Positions 1 to 8,135 of a DNA stretch of 64,000 nt are shown here, in pieces. The notes beneath the pieces were generated by a model, which was not told the DNA's origin, did no database searches, and saw nothing but the letters and a program-made list of their open reading frames with translations. The stretch is taken from the NCBI RefSeq assembly GCF_947255005.1, contig NZ_CAMYFI010000004.1:13951-77950 (forward strand). Reading direction: 5' to 3'. The DNA is from an uncultured Tessaracoccus sp. (GTDB lineage Bacteria > Actinomycetota > Actinomycetes > Propionibacteriales > Propionibacteriaceae). How positions within the stretch are numbered: position 1 is the first letter of the stretch; each line of letters begins with the position of its first letter. Position numbers and translations under genes: made by a program.

Positions 1-235
1 AGTATCCCCGTCGGCCGAATGTGCTGCGGTAGAGATGTATCCCGAGGTACAGCTGCACGGCGAACGGCAGTGCAGCTACCGCGATGATCCCCACGACAAT
101 CGGCACTCCCGCAACAACGCCTGAGATGTGGGCGGCTCCGTACGAGATCAGCGCGAGCAGGAGGGTGAAGCCCCAACCCAGGGCTATCGCCCACTTAGTT
201 CGGATGAATTCGTATTTCAGTACTGTTCCGACCAT
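1..235 (-). CDS. ABC transporter membrane subunit, N-terminal part (cut by window edge)
   Basis: An ATG at 235-233 opens a frame that stays open to the window edge (78 codons visible). It begins MVGTVLKYEFIRTKW, followed by a hydrophobic segment at about residues 17-34 and a second at about 42-62, so at least two membrane helices are visible. The start lies inside the end of the upstream ABC ATPase gene (19-base overlap), the usual arrangement for a transporter pair read as one operon. The likely role is the membrane half of a YtrB/YhcG-like export or stress-response ABC transporter. The substrate cannot be told. The C-terminal part lies outside the window. Confidence 0.75.
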   Translation of the reverse strand, partial: MVGTVLKYEFIRTKWAIALGWGFTLLLALISYGAAHISGVVAGVPIVVGIIAVAALPFAVQLYLGIHLYRSTFGRRGY

Positions 236-924
236 TGGTAAACCTCCCTGAAGAGTTGGTCCATGCTTTTGCCATATTCGGTGCGTAGATCGTCGACGGC
301 ACCCTCAATGAGCACCTGTCCGTAGCGCATCATGATGACTCGGTCGAGCACGGGTTCGATGTCGGCGATCAGATGGGTAGAGATGAGCACGAGCGAATCC
401 GGTTCGAGGTTGCGCACGATGGCGCGCAGAATCACGTCGCGGGCTGCCGGATCGACGCCTGAGATGGGCTCGTCGAGGAGAAACACCTTGGCGTCACGGC
501 TCATGGCAAGCGCGATCTGCACCTTCTCGCGCATGCCTTTGGACAGTTGCGAGAGCTTTATCTGGGGCTCTAAGCGGAAGAATTGGAGGAGATTGTCGAA
601 TTTCGCCCGGTTGAAGTCGTCGAAGTAATCGTCGTATTGCTGGGCGCAGAATCTGATCTTGTCGCCATCGGCGAGGAAGCTCTCGTCGGGGAGGAAGCTC
701 ACTTTCGCCTTCGATGCCGGGCCGGGGCATTCACCCGCGACGGTGACGTCGCCGTCGTAGCGAACAATGAGGCCGGCGAGCACTTTGAGCAGCGTGGTCT
801 TGCCGCAGCCGTTTTCTCCGAGGAGCCCGACGACGTTACCCTCGTCGAGGCTGAACGAGAGGTTGTTGAGCGCGGGAAATGCCCCGTACTTCTTCGTGAG
901 TGATTGCACTTGGATGGCTTTCAT
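217..924 (-). CDS. ABC transporter ATP-binding protein (YtrB/YhcG-like)
   Basis: This 235-residue protein is a single nucleotide-binding domain. It has Walker A GENGCGKTT at residues 36-44, the signature LSKGM at 127-131, Walker B VFLLDEP at 147-153 and the H-loop histidine at 184. The signature LSKGM and the glycine-rich ISGVDPAAR stretch after Walker B are typical of the export-type family found behind YtrA regulators. Its ATG overlaps the end of the GntR gene by four bases, and its tail overlaps the start of the permease, so the three genes form one operon. It should energise the membrane partner. The substrate is unknown; cell-envelope stress or antibiotic export is inferred only from the family. 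Confidence 0.9.
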   Translation of the reverse strand: MKAIQVQSLTKKYGAFPALNNLSFSLDEGNVVGLLGENGCGKTTLLKVLAGLIVRYDGDVTVAGECPGPASKAKVSFLPDESFLADGDKIRFCAQQYDDYFDDFNRAKFDNLLQFFRLEPQIKLSQLSKGMREKVQIALAMSRDAKVFLLDEPISGVDPAARDVILRAIVRNLEPDSLVLISTHLIADIEPVLDRVIMMRYGQVLIEGAVDDLRTEYGKSMDQLFREVYQWSEQY

Positions 925-1295
925 GATTGCTCACCTTCCAGTTGTCGCCATCGTTGCTTCAATAACTCCAACGCTCTGGCTTGCTGCATGCCGAGCCCTT
1001 GGGCACGACGCACAAACTCGTCGGCGTGGCTAGTGGCCACGCGTTCGCGAAGCTCGTCGATCACGGTGACGTCGTCGGTGACGAACCGCCCTTTCGTGCG
1101 ATCCGGCACAGTGACGCCCATGCGGTCAAGCTCGCCCATAGCGCGTTGGATGGTGTTGGGGTTGACCCCGAGTTCAACGCCGAGATCGCGAACGCCGGGC
1201 AGTTTGCTCCCCGCGGGCCACTGGCCCGTGACGATTCTGCGCGAGCATTCATCCACCAACTGCAACCAGATGGGCGAGGAATTGTCGAACTGCAT
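921..1295 (-). CDS. GntR-family transcriptional regulator, YtrA type
   Basis: The 124-residue protein has a GntR winged helix-turn-helix at about residues 10-75 (PIWLQLVDECSRRIVTGQW, then LGVNPNTIQRAMGEL as the recognition region) and only a short helical tail instead of an effector domain. This is the hallmark of the YtrA subfamily, which usually represses its own operon of ABC transporter genes. The ATG at 1295 follows an AGGAGG sequence at 1303-1308 (minus strand). It is the first gene of the operon, and a palindrome overlapping its promoter at 1315-1336 is the obvious operator. The inducer is unknown. Confidence 0.88.
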   Translation of the reverse strand: MQFDNSSPIWLQLVDECSRRIVTGQWPAGSKLPGVRDLGVELGVNPNTIQRAMGELDRMGVTVPDRTKGRFVTDDVTVIDELRERVATSHADEFVRRAQGLGMQQARALELLKQRWRQLEGEQS

Positions 1296-1314
1296 TCCTG
1301 CACCTCCTGTATTG

Positions 1315-1336
1315 CTGTACTAGATGCTTAATACAG
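1315..1336. promoter_or_regulatory. probable GntR (YtrA-type) operator palindrome
   Basis: CTGTACTA and TAATACAG form an 8-base inverted repeat with one mismatch around a 6-base spacer. A second CTGTATT copy at 1307-1313 pairs with the same right half-site. The palindrome covers the -10 box of the operon promoter, so a bound regulator would block transcription. The GTA(C/T)TA half-site fits the YtrA class of GntR proteins; assignment to the adjacent regulator is inferred from position. Confidence 0.6.
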
Positions 1337-1361
1337 TAAGACAGTGGAGCTGCGCTGTCAA
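1333..1361 (-). promoter_or_regulatory. promoter of the GntR-ABC operon
   Basis: On the minus strand, TTGACA (1361-1356) and TACTGT (1338-1333) are separated by exactly 17 bases, a good housekeeping-sigma promoter. It lies about 40 bases upstream of the GntR start codon and points toward it. The -10 box overlaps the palindrome at 1315-1336. Confidence 0.65.
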
Positions 1362-1385
1362 CACCTCGAAGCAAAAAAGTGCCTA

Positions 1386-2570
1386 TCAGTCGAGTAGGTC
1401 GCGGATGATCCCGTCGGCCAGCAGGCGCCGTCGCACGATCAGCCGCCCGTCAACGACATCGACCAGCCCTCGCGCTGCCATCGAAGGAATGCGCGCACGC
1501 TCCGACGGCGTCAGAACGCTGAGCGGGAGCCCGTCGGCCAACCGAAGCTCCAGCAGCACCCGTTCGACGCGGCGGTCCTCCGCCGTGAGCACCTCGCGCC
1601 CTTGCGCCGGCGACTTGCCTGCGGCCAGGGCGTCCGCGTAGGCGCGCGGGTGTTTTCGGTTCCAGAATCGAACGCCGCCGACGTGACTGTGCGCGCCCGG
1701 GCCAATGCCCCACCAGTTCGCACCTTTCCAATAGGCGATGTTGTGCCGGCACTCGCCGCCGGGCAGCGCCCAGTTGCTGGTCTCGTAGTTGTGGAAACCG
1801 CGTGCGGTCAGGAACTCGTCGGCAATCATGTATTTATCGGCGAGATCGTCCTCGTCGGGCATAGCCAGCTCGCCCTTGCGCACCCGCAAGGCAAGCCGTG
1901 TCCCCTCTTCGACGATGAGCGAGTAGGCGCTGACGTGGTCGACGGGGGTGTCGGCCACCGCGTCGAGGCTTCGTCGCCAATCGTCGAGCGACTCCCCCGG
2001 CGTGCCGTAGATGAGATCGAGGCTGACATGCTCGAACCCGGCCTCCGACGCCCAGTGTGCCGCATCCAGGCCACGACCGGGGCTGTGCTGTCGATCAAGC
2101 ACCCTCAAAACGTGCGGCACCGACGACTGATACCCCAGCGAGATGCGCGTGAATCCGCCGTCGCGCAGCGCCTGGAAGTAGCTCGGATCAACGCTCTCCG
2201 GGTTCGCTTCCGTCGTGATCTCCGCGTCGGCGGCTATCGGGAAGCGCTCCCGGATCGCGTCGAGCAGCCCGACGAGCTCCCCCGGCGGCAGCATCGTCGG
2301 GGTGCCTCCGCCAAAAAACACCGTGCGAACCACCTGAGGGCCAAGCACGCGACGTGCCAAGTTGAGCTCCGCGCGGGCAGCGAACAGGTAGGCGTTCGGC
2401 GACATCGCCCCAAGCTCTGCAGCGGTGTAGGTGTTGAAGTCGCAGTAGCCGCAGCGCGACTTGCAAAACGGCACGTGCACGTACAACGACACCGGGGCGT
2501 CGACGTCGGTACCGGGTGGGAGTGAACCGTCGCTGGGCGCGGGCTCACCGTCTGGGAGTTGGGAAGCCAC
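1386..2570 (-). CDS. hemW: HemW, radical-SAM heme chaperone (coproporphyrinogen oxidase-like)
   Basis: A radical-SAM protein of about 394 residues. Cysteines at 36, 40 and 43 (CKSRCGYC) form the CxxxCxxC cluster-binding motif, followed by FFGGGTPTML and the HemN-like C-terminal domain. HemW-type proteins are heme chaperones and lack the N-terminal extra residues of true HemN oxidases; the family is often mislabelled as HemN. I chose the GTG at 2570 because the protein then begins VASQLPDGEPAPSDG, the usual actinobacterial N-terminus; a TTG at 2597 is also open. It normally sits directly beside lepA. Here a divergent sugar importer separates the two. Confidence 0.88.
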   Translation of the reverse strand: MASQLPDGEPAPSDGSLPPGTDVDAPVSLYVHVPFCKSRCGYCDFNTYTAAELGAMSPNAYLFAARAELNLARRVLGPQVVRTVFFGGGTPTMLPPGELVGLLDAIRERFPIAADAEITTEANPESVDPSYFQALRDGGFTRISLGYQSSVPHVLRVLDRQHSPGRGLDAAHWASEAGFEHVSLDLIYGTPGESLDDWRRSLDAVADTPVDHVSAYSLIVEEGTRLALRVRKGELAMPDEDDLADKYMIADEFLTARGFHNYETSNWALPGGECRHNIAYWKGANWWGIGPGAHSHVGGVRFWNRKHPRAYADALAAGKSPAQGREVLTAEDRRVERVLLELRLADGLPLSVLTPSERARIPSMAARGLVDVVDGRLIVRRRLLADGIIRDLLD

Positions 2571-2673
2571 GGGCGGAAGCCTAGCGTCGTATCTCAACTC
2601 GTTCGCTTACAGAAGACAGATTCGTGCGTGGGCAAGCTCCCACCAGCTCGTTCGAGATGACACACTGTGTTGC

Positions 2674-3951
2674 ATGATCAATCGACGTTCACTCCTCGCA
2701 TCCGGCGGCGGGCTCGCTGCCTTGTCTGTGCTCGCCGCATGTGGCGACAACAATCCACTCGAAGGGTCCTCCGGTTCGGCTGGTTCCGGCGGCAACAGCA
2801 GCGTCGCGCTCAAGCAGTGGTACCACGAGTACGGTGAAGCTGGCGTGAAGGAGGCCGTCGAGAAGTATGCCTCGGAGTATCCCGACGCCAAGGTGAGCGT
2901 GCAGTGGACCCCCGGCGACTACATGAAAATCCTCGGAGCGGCGCTACTGACCGACGAAGCGCCCGACGTGTTCGAGTACGAACAAGGCGGCTCGCTGGAC
3001 ATGATCCGCGGTGGACAGCTGGCAGACCTGACCGAACTCATGGACCCGGTGAAGGATCAGTTCAACAAGGCTGTCATCGATCGGTTCACGTTCCAGGACA
3101 AGATCTACGCCATCCCGCAGACCATCGATATGCAGATGCTCTTCTACCGCAAGTCCGTGCTAGAGAAGAAGGGCATTACGCCGCCAACGACCTTCTCGGA
3201 ACTTGCCGCCGCAGCCAAAGCTGTGAACTCGAAGGACATGGGCGGCTTCTTCGCCGGTAACGACTCTGGCGTCGGCGTGCTGGGCACCATCTTCATTTGG
3301 GCTTCTGGCCACGATCAGCTCAACGCTGATCGCACCGAGGCCGCGTTCCTCACCGACGAGTTCTACCAGGCGCTCGTCGACTACCGCGAACTGGTGAAGT
3401 CTGGCGCGGTGCTGTCGGGGGCCTCCAACGATTGGTACGGCCCCGAGGCGTTCGTGAATGAGGAGTGCGCTTTCCAGTGGGGCGGGTTGTGGGGTCTACC
3501 CCAGGTGCAGGAAGCCTTCGGCGACGACTTCGGCGTGCTGCCCTTCCCCGCGATTGGGGCGAAGGGCCGCCCAGCGGTGCCGTTCGGCGCGTTCGGTGCG
3601 TGCGTCAATGCCAAGAGCAAGCACGTCGATGCCGCTAAGGCATTCATCAAGTGGCTGTGGATCGACCAGGAAGACAAGCAGATCGACTTCTCCACAGCCT
3701 ACGGCGTGCACATCCCAGCAAAGGACGCGCTGACGTCGAAGACGGAGCAGTTCAAGGACGGCCCGGGCGCCGACGCGGCCAAGTTCGTCAGCGAGAACGG
3801 CTTCGCCAACGACATCATGTGGTCCGGCTCGCTCGGTGAAGCCTACGGTGCGGCCGTGAGCAACGTGATCGTGGACGGCGCCGACCCGAAGAGCGCGTTC
3901 TCTAAGTTCGGCGACCTGGCGAAGAAGGAACTCGCCAAGCTCCAAGGCTGA
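2674..3951 (+). CDS. Carbohydrate ABC transporter substrate-binding lipoprotein
   Basis: This is a 425-residue extracytoplasmic solute-binding protein of the MalE/UgpB class (family 1). It begins MINRRSLLASGGGLAALSV with a lipobox LAAC, lipidated cysteine at residue 23, and a twin-arginine at residues 4-5. The mature domain has the family pattern (APDVFEYEQGG, YAIPQTIDMQMLFYRKS). The ATG at 2674 is used because it places the signal peptide at the N-terminus; the frame is open further upstream. It captures a sugar or glycoside outside the membrane and delivers it to the two permeases directly downstream. The exact sugar cannot be told. Confidence 0.88.
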   Translation: MINRRSLLASGGGLAALSVLAACGDNNPLEGSSGSAGSGGNSSVALKQWYHEYGEAGVKEAVEKYASEYPDAKVSVQWTPGDYMKILGAALLTDEAPDVFEYEQGGSLDMIRGGQLADLTELMDPVKDQFNKAVIDRFTFQDKIYAIPQTIDMQMLFYRKSVLEKKGITPPTTFSELAAAAKAVNSKDMGGFFAGNDSGVGVLGTIFIWASGHDQLNADRTEAAFLTDEFYQALVDYRELVKSGAVLSGASNDWYGPEAFVNEECAFQWGGLWGLPQVQEAFGDDFGVLPFPAIGAKGRPAVPFGAFGACVNAKSKHVDAAKAFIKWLWIDQEDKQIDFSTAYGVHIPAKDALTSKTEQFKDGPGADAAKFVSENGFANDIMWSGSLGEAYGAAVSNVIVDGADPKSAFSKFGDLAKKELAKLQG

Positions 3952-3958
3952 TCTCGAC

Positions 3959-4897
3959 GTGTGGCAACGCCTGCGCGGATACCAGGGCCGCAACCTGTGG
4001 TTCCTGGTATTCGTCGCACCGTTTTTCCTCGGGCTGACGGTCTTCGTCTACGTGCCGGTGCTATGGAGCGCCTACCTGTCCTTTTTCGAGGCCAAGAACA
4101 CGATCACGCCGACGAAGTTCGTCGGGCTGGACAACTACACCAGCCTTTTGGGCGACGAACTCTTCATCAACTCGCTGGCCGTGTTCGTCGTGTTTTCGCT
4201 CGTGATCGTGCCACTCACCTATGTGTGCTCACTAGGCTTGGCGCTCCTTCTCAACGACCTCAAGTGGGGCCAGGCGTTCTTCCGTTCGGTGTTCTTCATC
4301 CCCTCGGCGGTGAGTTACGTTGTGGCGGCCATCGTCTGGCGGCTCGTGTTCTTCAACAACGCCCGCTTCGGCATGCTGAACTCACTCATCCGTTCCTGGG
4401 GCGGCGACTCCGTCAACTGGCTCGGAGGCGGCAACAACCTCTACTGGGTCGCGCTCATCAGCGTTCGGCTGTGGCTGCAGGTGGGCTTCTACATGATCCT
4501 CATCATCGCCGGACTACAGCGCATCCCGGTTGATACCTACGAGGCGGCGGCCATCGACGGAGCATCCGGCTGGCGAGTGCTTCGCTACATCACGCTTCCC
4601 CAACTTCGCGCCACCAGCGTGGCTGTCATCATGTTGCTCCTCATCAACGCGTTCCAGGCGTTCGACGAGTTCTACAACATGCTGGGTACCATCGGCTCCT
4701 ACCCACCCTATGGACGCCCTCCCCTGGTGCACCTGTATTTGCTGTCGTTTGGCGGCGGGCAACAGAACCTGGGCTTGGGAGGCGCGGGAACCATGATTCT
4801 CGCCGCCATCATCGTGCTCTTTTCTGTAGCACAGAACTGGCTGATGAGCCGGGAGGAGCGCAAGGAGCGGCGCGCAGCGAAGAAGGCGAAAGCATGA
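3959..4897 (+). CDS. Carbohydrate ABC transporter permease (MalF/UgpA type)
   Basis: A 312-residue inner-membrane permease starting at GTG 3959, seven bases after the binding-protein gene. It has about six transmembrane segments and the cytoplasmic EAA loop EAAAIDGASG at residues 195-204 that docks onto the ATPase. The C-terminus is a short basic tail (REERKERRAAKKAKA). It pairs with the next gene to form the channel. No ATPase gene accompanies the pair, so a shared MsiK-like ATPase encoded elsewhere probably drives it (inference from the pattern in actinobacteria). Confidence 0.9.
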   Translation: MWQRLRGYQGRNLWFLVFVAPFFLGLTVFVYVPVLWSAYLSFFEAKNTITPTKFVGLDNYTSLLGDELFINSLAVFVVFSLVIVPLTYVCSLGLALLLNDLKWGQAFFRSVFFIPSAVSYVVAAIVWRLVFFNNARFGMLNSLIRSWGGDSVNWLGGGNNLYWVALISVRLWLQVGFYMILIIAGLQRIPVDTYEAAAIDGASGWRVLRYITLPQLRATSVAVIMLLLINAFQAFDEFYNMLGTIGSYPPYGRPPLVHLYLLSFGGGQQNLGLGGAGTMILAAIIVLFSVAQNWLMSREERKERRAAKKAKA

Positions 4898-5709
4898 AAG
4901 CCGCCAGGATCGCCCGGTACGCGCTGCTCATCATGCTGGCGCTGTTCTTCCTGCTGCCCTTCTACGTAATGTTCCGCAACGCCTTCTCGACGCAGAAACA
5001 CATCGCGTCGCCGAAGTGGCACTGGCTCCCAGATCAGCTCGATTTCACCAACCTGAAGTCGCTACTTGCCAACGACACGATCGGCATCGGCGCGGCCATG
5101 CTGAACTCGGCCGTCACCGCCAGCCTGCAGACGATCATCACCGTGCTCGTCAGCCTCATGGCAGGCTACGCGCTGGCGCGTTGGAAGCACAGGCTCGCCA
5201 GTTTCCTGCTGGGGCTCACGGTGTTCACGCTGATGGTTCCCGCGACGATGACCTTCGTGCCTACGTTCATCATGACCGCCCAGTTCGGGTGGATTGACAC
5301 CTACCGCGGCTTGGTGATTCCGGCGGCCTTCTCAGCGTTCGCGACATACCTGTTCCGCCAGTTCTTCCTCGATTTCCCCGAGGAGTTAGAAGACGCTGCC
5401 TTCGTCGACGGATGCACGCCCTGGGGAGTGTTTTGGCGCATCGTGGTGCCGAACTCCAAGGAGATCATCGCCGCCGTCGGCACCATCGTGCTGCTCGGCG
5501 CCTGGAACGCGTTCCTGTGGCCCAGCCTGGTGGGTCGTGACAACACGCGCACCGTGCAGGTGGCCCTGTCGCAGTTCATGACCAGCCAAGGCGTGCGGTT
5601 GCCGGAGCTGTTCATGGGCTCGATCATCGCGATTCTGCCCATGCTGGTGATGTTCCTGTTCCTCCAGCGCTACCTGGTGCGGGGCTTCACCACGTCGGGG
5701 CTGCGCTAG
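4894..5709 (+). CDS. Carbohydrate ABC transporter permease (MalG/UgpE type)
   Basis: A 271-residue permease with about six membrane helices and the EAA-loop motif EDAAFVDGCTPWG at residues 166-178. Its ATG overlaps the stop of the upstream permease by four bases (ATGA), so the two are translationally coupled. Together they form the MalFG-like heterodimer of the importer. The gene ends only 12 bases before the convergent lepA stop codon, and I see no terminator in that gap. Confidence 0.9.
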   Translation: MKAARIARYALLIMLALFFLLPFYVMFRNAFSTQKHIASPKWHWLPDQLDFTNLKSLLANDTIGIGAAMLNSAVTASLQTIITVLVSLMAGYALARWKHRLASFLLGLTVFTLMVPATMTFVPTFIMTAQFGWIDTYRGLVIPAAFSAFATYLFRQFFLDFPEELEDAAFVDGCTPWGVFWRIVVPNSKEIIAAVGTIVLLGAWNAFLWPSLVGRDNTRTVQVALSQFMTSQGVRLPELFMGSIIAILPMLVMFLFLQRYLVRGFTTSGLR

Positions 5710-5721
5710 GCGCAGCGGCCG

Positions 5722-7548
5722 CTAGTTCTTCTTTGCCGGCTCCGACGTGGACAGCGCCGCGACGAAGGCCTCCTGCGGCACCTCGACTCGGCCCACCATC
5801 TTCATGCGCTTCTTGCCCTCTTTCTGCTTCTCGAGCAGCTTGCGCTTTCGTGAGATGTCGCCGCCGTAGCACTTCGAGAGCACGTCCTTGCGGATGGCGC
5901 GGATGGTTTCGCGCGCGATCACGCGGGAGCCAATGGCGGCCTGGATGGGCACTTCGAACTGCTGCCTCGGGATGAGTTCCTTGAGCTTGGACGCCATCTG
6001 GAGACCGTACGAGTAGGCGGATTCGCGGTGCACGATGGCGGAGAACGCGTCGACGGGGTCACCGTGCAGCAAGATATCGACTTTCACTAGGTCGGCCGGC
6101 GCTTCCCCTGCCGGTTCGTAGTCGAGCGACGCGTACCCCTTCGTGCGCGATTTCAACGCGTCGAAGAAGTCGAAGACGATTTCGCCGAGCGGCAACTGGT
6201 AGCGGATCTCCACCCGATCTTCTGAGAGGTAGTCGAGGCCCTTCTGCACACCGCGCCTGGTCTGGCACAGCTCAAGGATGGTTCCGATAAACTCCGCTGG
6301 CGCAAGGATGGTGGCGTCAACGACCGGCTCGTAGATCTCGTCGACCTTGCCCTCAGGAAACTCCGACGGGTTCGTCACGATGTGTTCGGAATGGTCCTCC
6401 ATCACCACGCGGTACACCACGCTCGGCGCTGTGGAGATGAGGTCCAGGTTGAACTCACGCTCGAGCCGCTCGCGCACGATCTCCATGTGGAGCAGTCCGA
6501 GGAAACCGATGCGGAAACCGAAGCCGAGCGCGCTGGACGTCTCTGGCTCGTACAGCAAGGCGGCGTCGTTGAGCTGGAGCTTCTCGAGCGCTTCGCGAAG
6601 CTCGGTGAAATCGTCACCATCAATCGGGTAGAGGCCGGCGTAGACCATGGGCACCGGGGGCTCGTAGCCGCCCAAATCTTCTGCCGCAGGTGCGGTGGCG
6701 ACGGTGACCGTATCACCGACGCGGGACTGCCGCACATCCTTTACGCCCGTGATGAGATACCCCACCTCGCCGACGCCGATGGCATCCTGCTTGGACGGGT
6801 CGGGCGCGATGACGCCAACCTCGAGCAGTTCGTGCTGAGCGCCAGTGGACATCATCTGGATGCGGTCGCGGTGGCGCAGCGCACCGTCGACGACGCGGAC
6901 GTACGTGACCACGCCTCGGAACGTGTCGTAGACGGAATCGAAAATGAGCGCGCGTGCTGGCCCGTCGGCGTCCCCCACGGGCGCTGGGACTCGCTCGACA
7001 ACGGCGTCAAGCAGCTCGGCAACGCCCACTCCAGTTTTACCGGAGACCCGCAGCACCTCGTCCTCGTCGCATCCGATGATCGACGCCAGCTCTGCGGCGT
7101 ACTTGTCCGGGTCTGCGCCTGGCAGGTCGATCTTGTTGAGCACAGGGATGATGGTGAGTTCGGCCTCGAGTGCCAGGTAGAGGTTTGCCAGCGTTTGCGC
7201 CTCGATGCCCTGGGCCGCGTCCACCAGCAGGATCGCCCCTTCGCACGCCTGCAAGGAGCGGGACACCTCGTAGTTGAAGTCGACGTGGCCAGGGGTGTCG
7301 ATCATGTTGAGCACGTGCACGGTGTCGTCAACCGGCCATGGCATCCGCACGGCCTGGGACTTGATGGTGATGCCGCGTTCGCGCTCGATGTCCATCCGGT
7401 CGAGGTATTGCGCGCGCATGCTGCGGTCATCAACTACCTTGGTGAGTTGCAGCATGCGGTCGGCGAGCGTCGATTTTCCGTGGTCGATGTGTGCAATGAT
7501 GCAGAAGTTGCGGATGATCGACGGATCGGTCTTGCCTGGGATGGCCAT
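5722..7548 (-). CDS. lepA: Elongation factor 4 (LepA), back-translocating GTPase
   Basis: A 608-residue translational GTPase. G1 is AHIDHGKST at residues 19-27, G3 DTPGH at 83-87 and G4 NKID at 137-140. The EF-G-like domains II, III and V follow, then the LepA-specific C-terminal domain (YGGDISRKRKLLEKQKEGKKR). Length and motifs match the family closely. EF4 acts on ribosomes and is conditionally important under ionic or cold stress. The start is the ATG at 7548. It is divergent from rpsT across about 165 bases. Confidence 0.97.
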   Translation of the reverse strand: MAIPGKTDPSIIRNFCIIAHIDHGKSTLADRMLQLTKVVDDRSMRAQYLDRMDIERERGITIKSQAVRMPWPVDDTVHVLNMIDTPGHVDFNYEVSRSLQACEGAILLVDAAQGIEAQTLANLYLALEAELTIIPVLNKIDLPGADPDKYAAELASIIGCDEDEVLRVSGKTGVGVAELLDAVVERVPAPVGDADGPARALIFDSVYDTFRGVVTYVRVVDGALRHRDRIQMMSTGAQHELLEVGVIAPDPSKQDAIGVGEVGYLITGVKDVRQSRVGDTVTVATAPAAEDLGGYEPPVPMVYAGLYPIDGDDFTELREALEKLQLNDAALLYEPETSSALGFGFRIGFLGLLHMEIVRERLEREFNLDLISTAPSVVYRVVMEDHSEHIVTNPSEFPEGKVDEIYEPVVDATILAPAEFIGTILELCQTRRGVQKGLDYLSEDRVEIRYQLPLGEIVFDFFDALKSRTKGYASLDYEPAGEAPADLVKVDILLHGDPVDAFSAIVHRESAYSYGLQMASKLKELIPRQQFEVPIQAAIGSRVIARETIRAIRKDVLSKCYGGDISRKRKLLEKQKEGKKRMKMVGRVEVPQEAFVAALSTSEPAKKN

Positions 7549-7713
7549 GCATCATTCCTTGCATAGAAACGGGACTTCTGACGGCCCATCATCTCACCTC
7601 GCGGTGCACTTGGCGAGTTGCTGTGCCGCATATTTGGTGAGCCGCGGCCTTGCCCTGTATTGTGGATCGTCGCGTCCAGGTTTACGCATGACCGAGCACC
7701 AGAAGGATTTTTC

Positions 7714-7980
7714 GTGGCAAACATCAAGTCCCAAATAAAGCGCAACAAGACCAACGAAGCTGCGCGCCAGCGCAACAAGGCCGTGAAGTCGAAGCTGCGC
7801 ACGCACGTGCGTGAAGCCCGCGCCGCCATCGCCGAGGGCGATGCTGAGAAGGCAGCAGAACTCACCGCCGTCGCGAACCGCGCTCTGGACAAGGCCGTTT
7901 CGAAGGGCGTCATCCACGCCAACCAGGCTGCAAACCGGAAGTCGGCGCTCTCGTCGACAACCGCCGCGTTGCAGGCCTGA
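7714..7980 (+). CDS. rpsT: 30S ribosomal protein S20
   Basis: An 88-residue basic protein starting MANIKSQIKRNKTNEAARQR, the conserved S20 N-terminus, and ending in helical repeats (ANQAANRKSALSSTTAALQA). It binds 16S rRNA. The GTG at 7714 is preceded by AGAAGGA at 7701-7707. The frame is open for 32 more codons upstream but that stretch has no S20 similarity. It is divergent from lepA and monocistronic: a strong hairpin terminator follows immediately. Confidence 0.96.
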   Translation: MANIKSQIKRNKTNEAARQRNKAVKSKLRTHVREARAAIAEGDAEKAAELTAVANRALDKAVSKGVIHANQAANRKSALSSTTAALQA

Positions 7981-7998
7981 TACCAGCCAATCAGGTTT

Positions 7999-8036
7999 AG
8001 CGCCTCGGCCCGACTCGGTGGCCGAGGCGCTGTTTT
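7999..8036 (+). terminator. rho-independent terminator of rpsT
   Basis: A perfect 12-bp GC-rich stem (AGCGCCTCGGCC at 7999-8010 with GGCCGAGGCGCT at 8020-8031) around a 9-base loop, followed by GTTTT. It lies 19 bases after the rpsT stop codon. Confidence 0.85.
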
Positions 8037-8063
8037 GCGTGCCACTTCACGTCCATGGCCAAA

Positions 8064-8109
8064 ATAGATCAATTTCGTGGCGGGTAGACGAGCCACGAAG
8101 TTGATCTAT
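8064..8109 (-). terminator. inverted repeat, likely terminator of the comEA-comEC-holA run
   Basis: An 18-base arm at 8064-8081 and its complement at 8092-8109 differ at a single position (a G-U pair in one RNA orientation), around a 10-base loop. Read on the minus strand, the stem is followed by TTTT (8064-8061), and it lies 27 bases beyond the holA stop. The stem is unusually AT-rich at its base for this genome (core sequence ATAGATCAA). Confidence 0.6.
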
Positions 8110-8135
8110 CTTCGCGGGTAACGACGCAGGACCGT

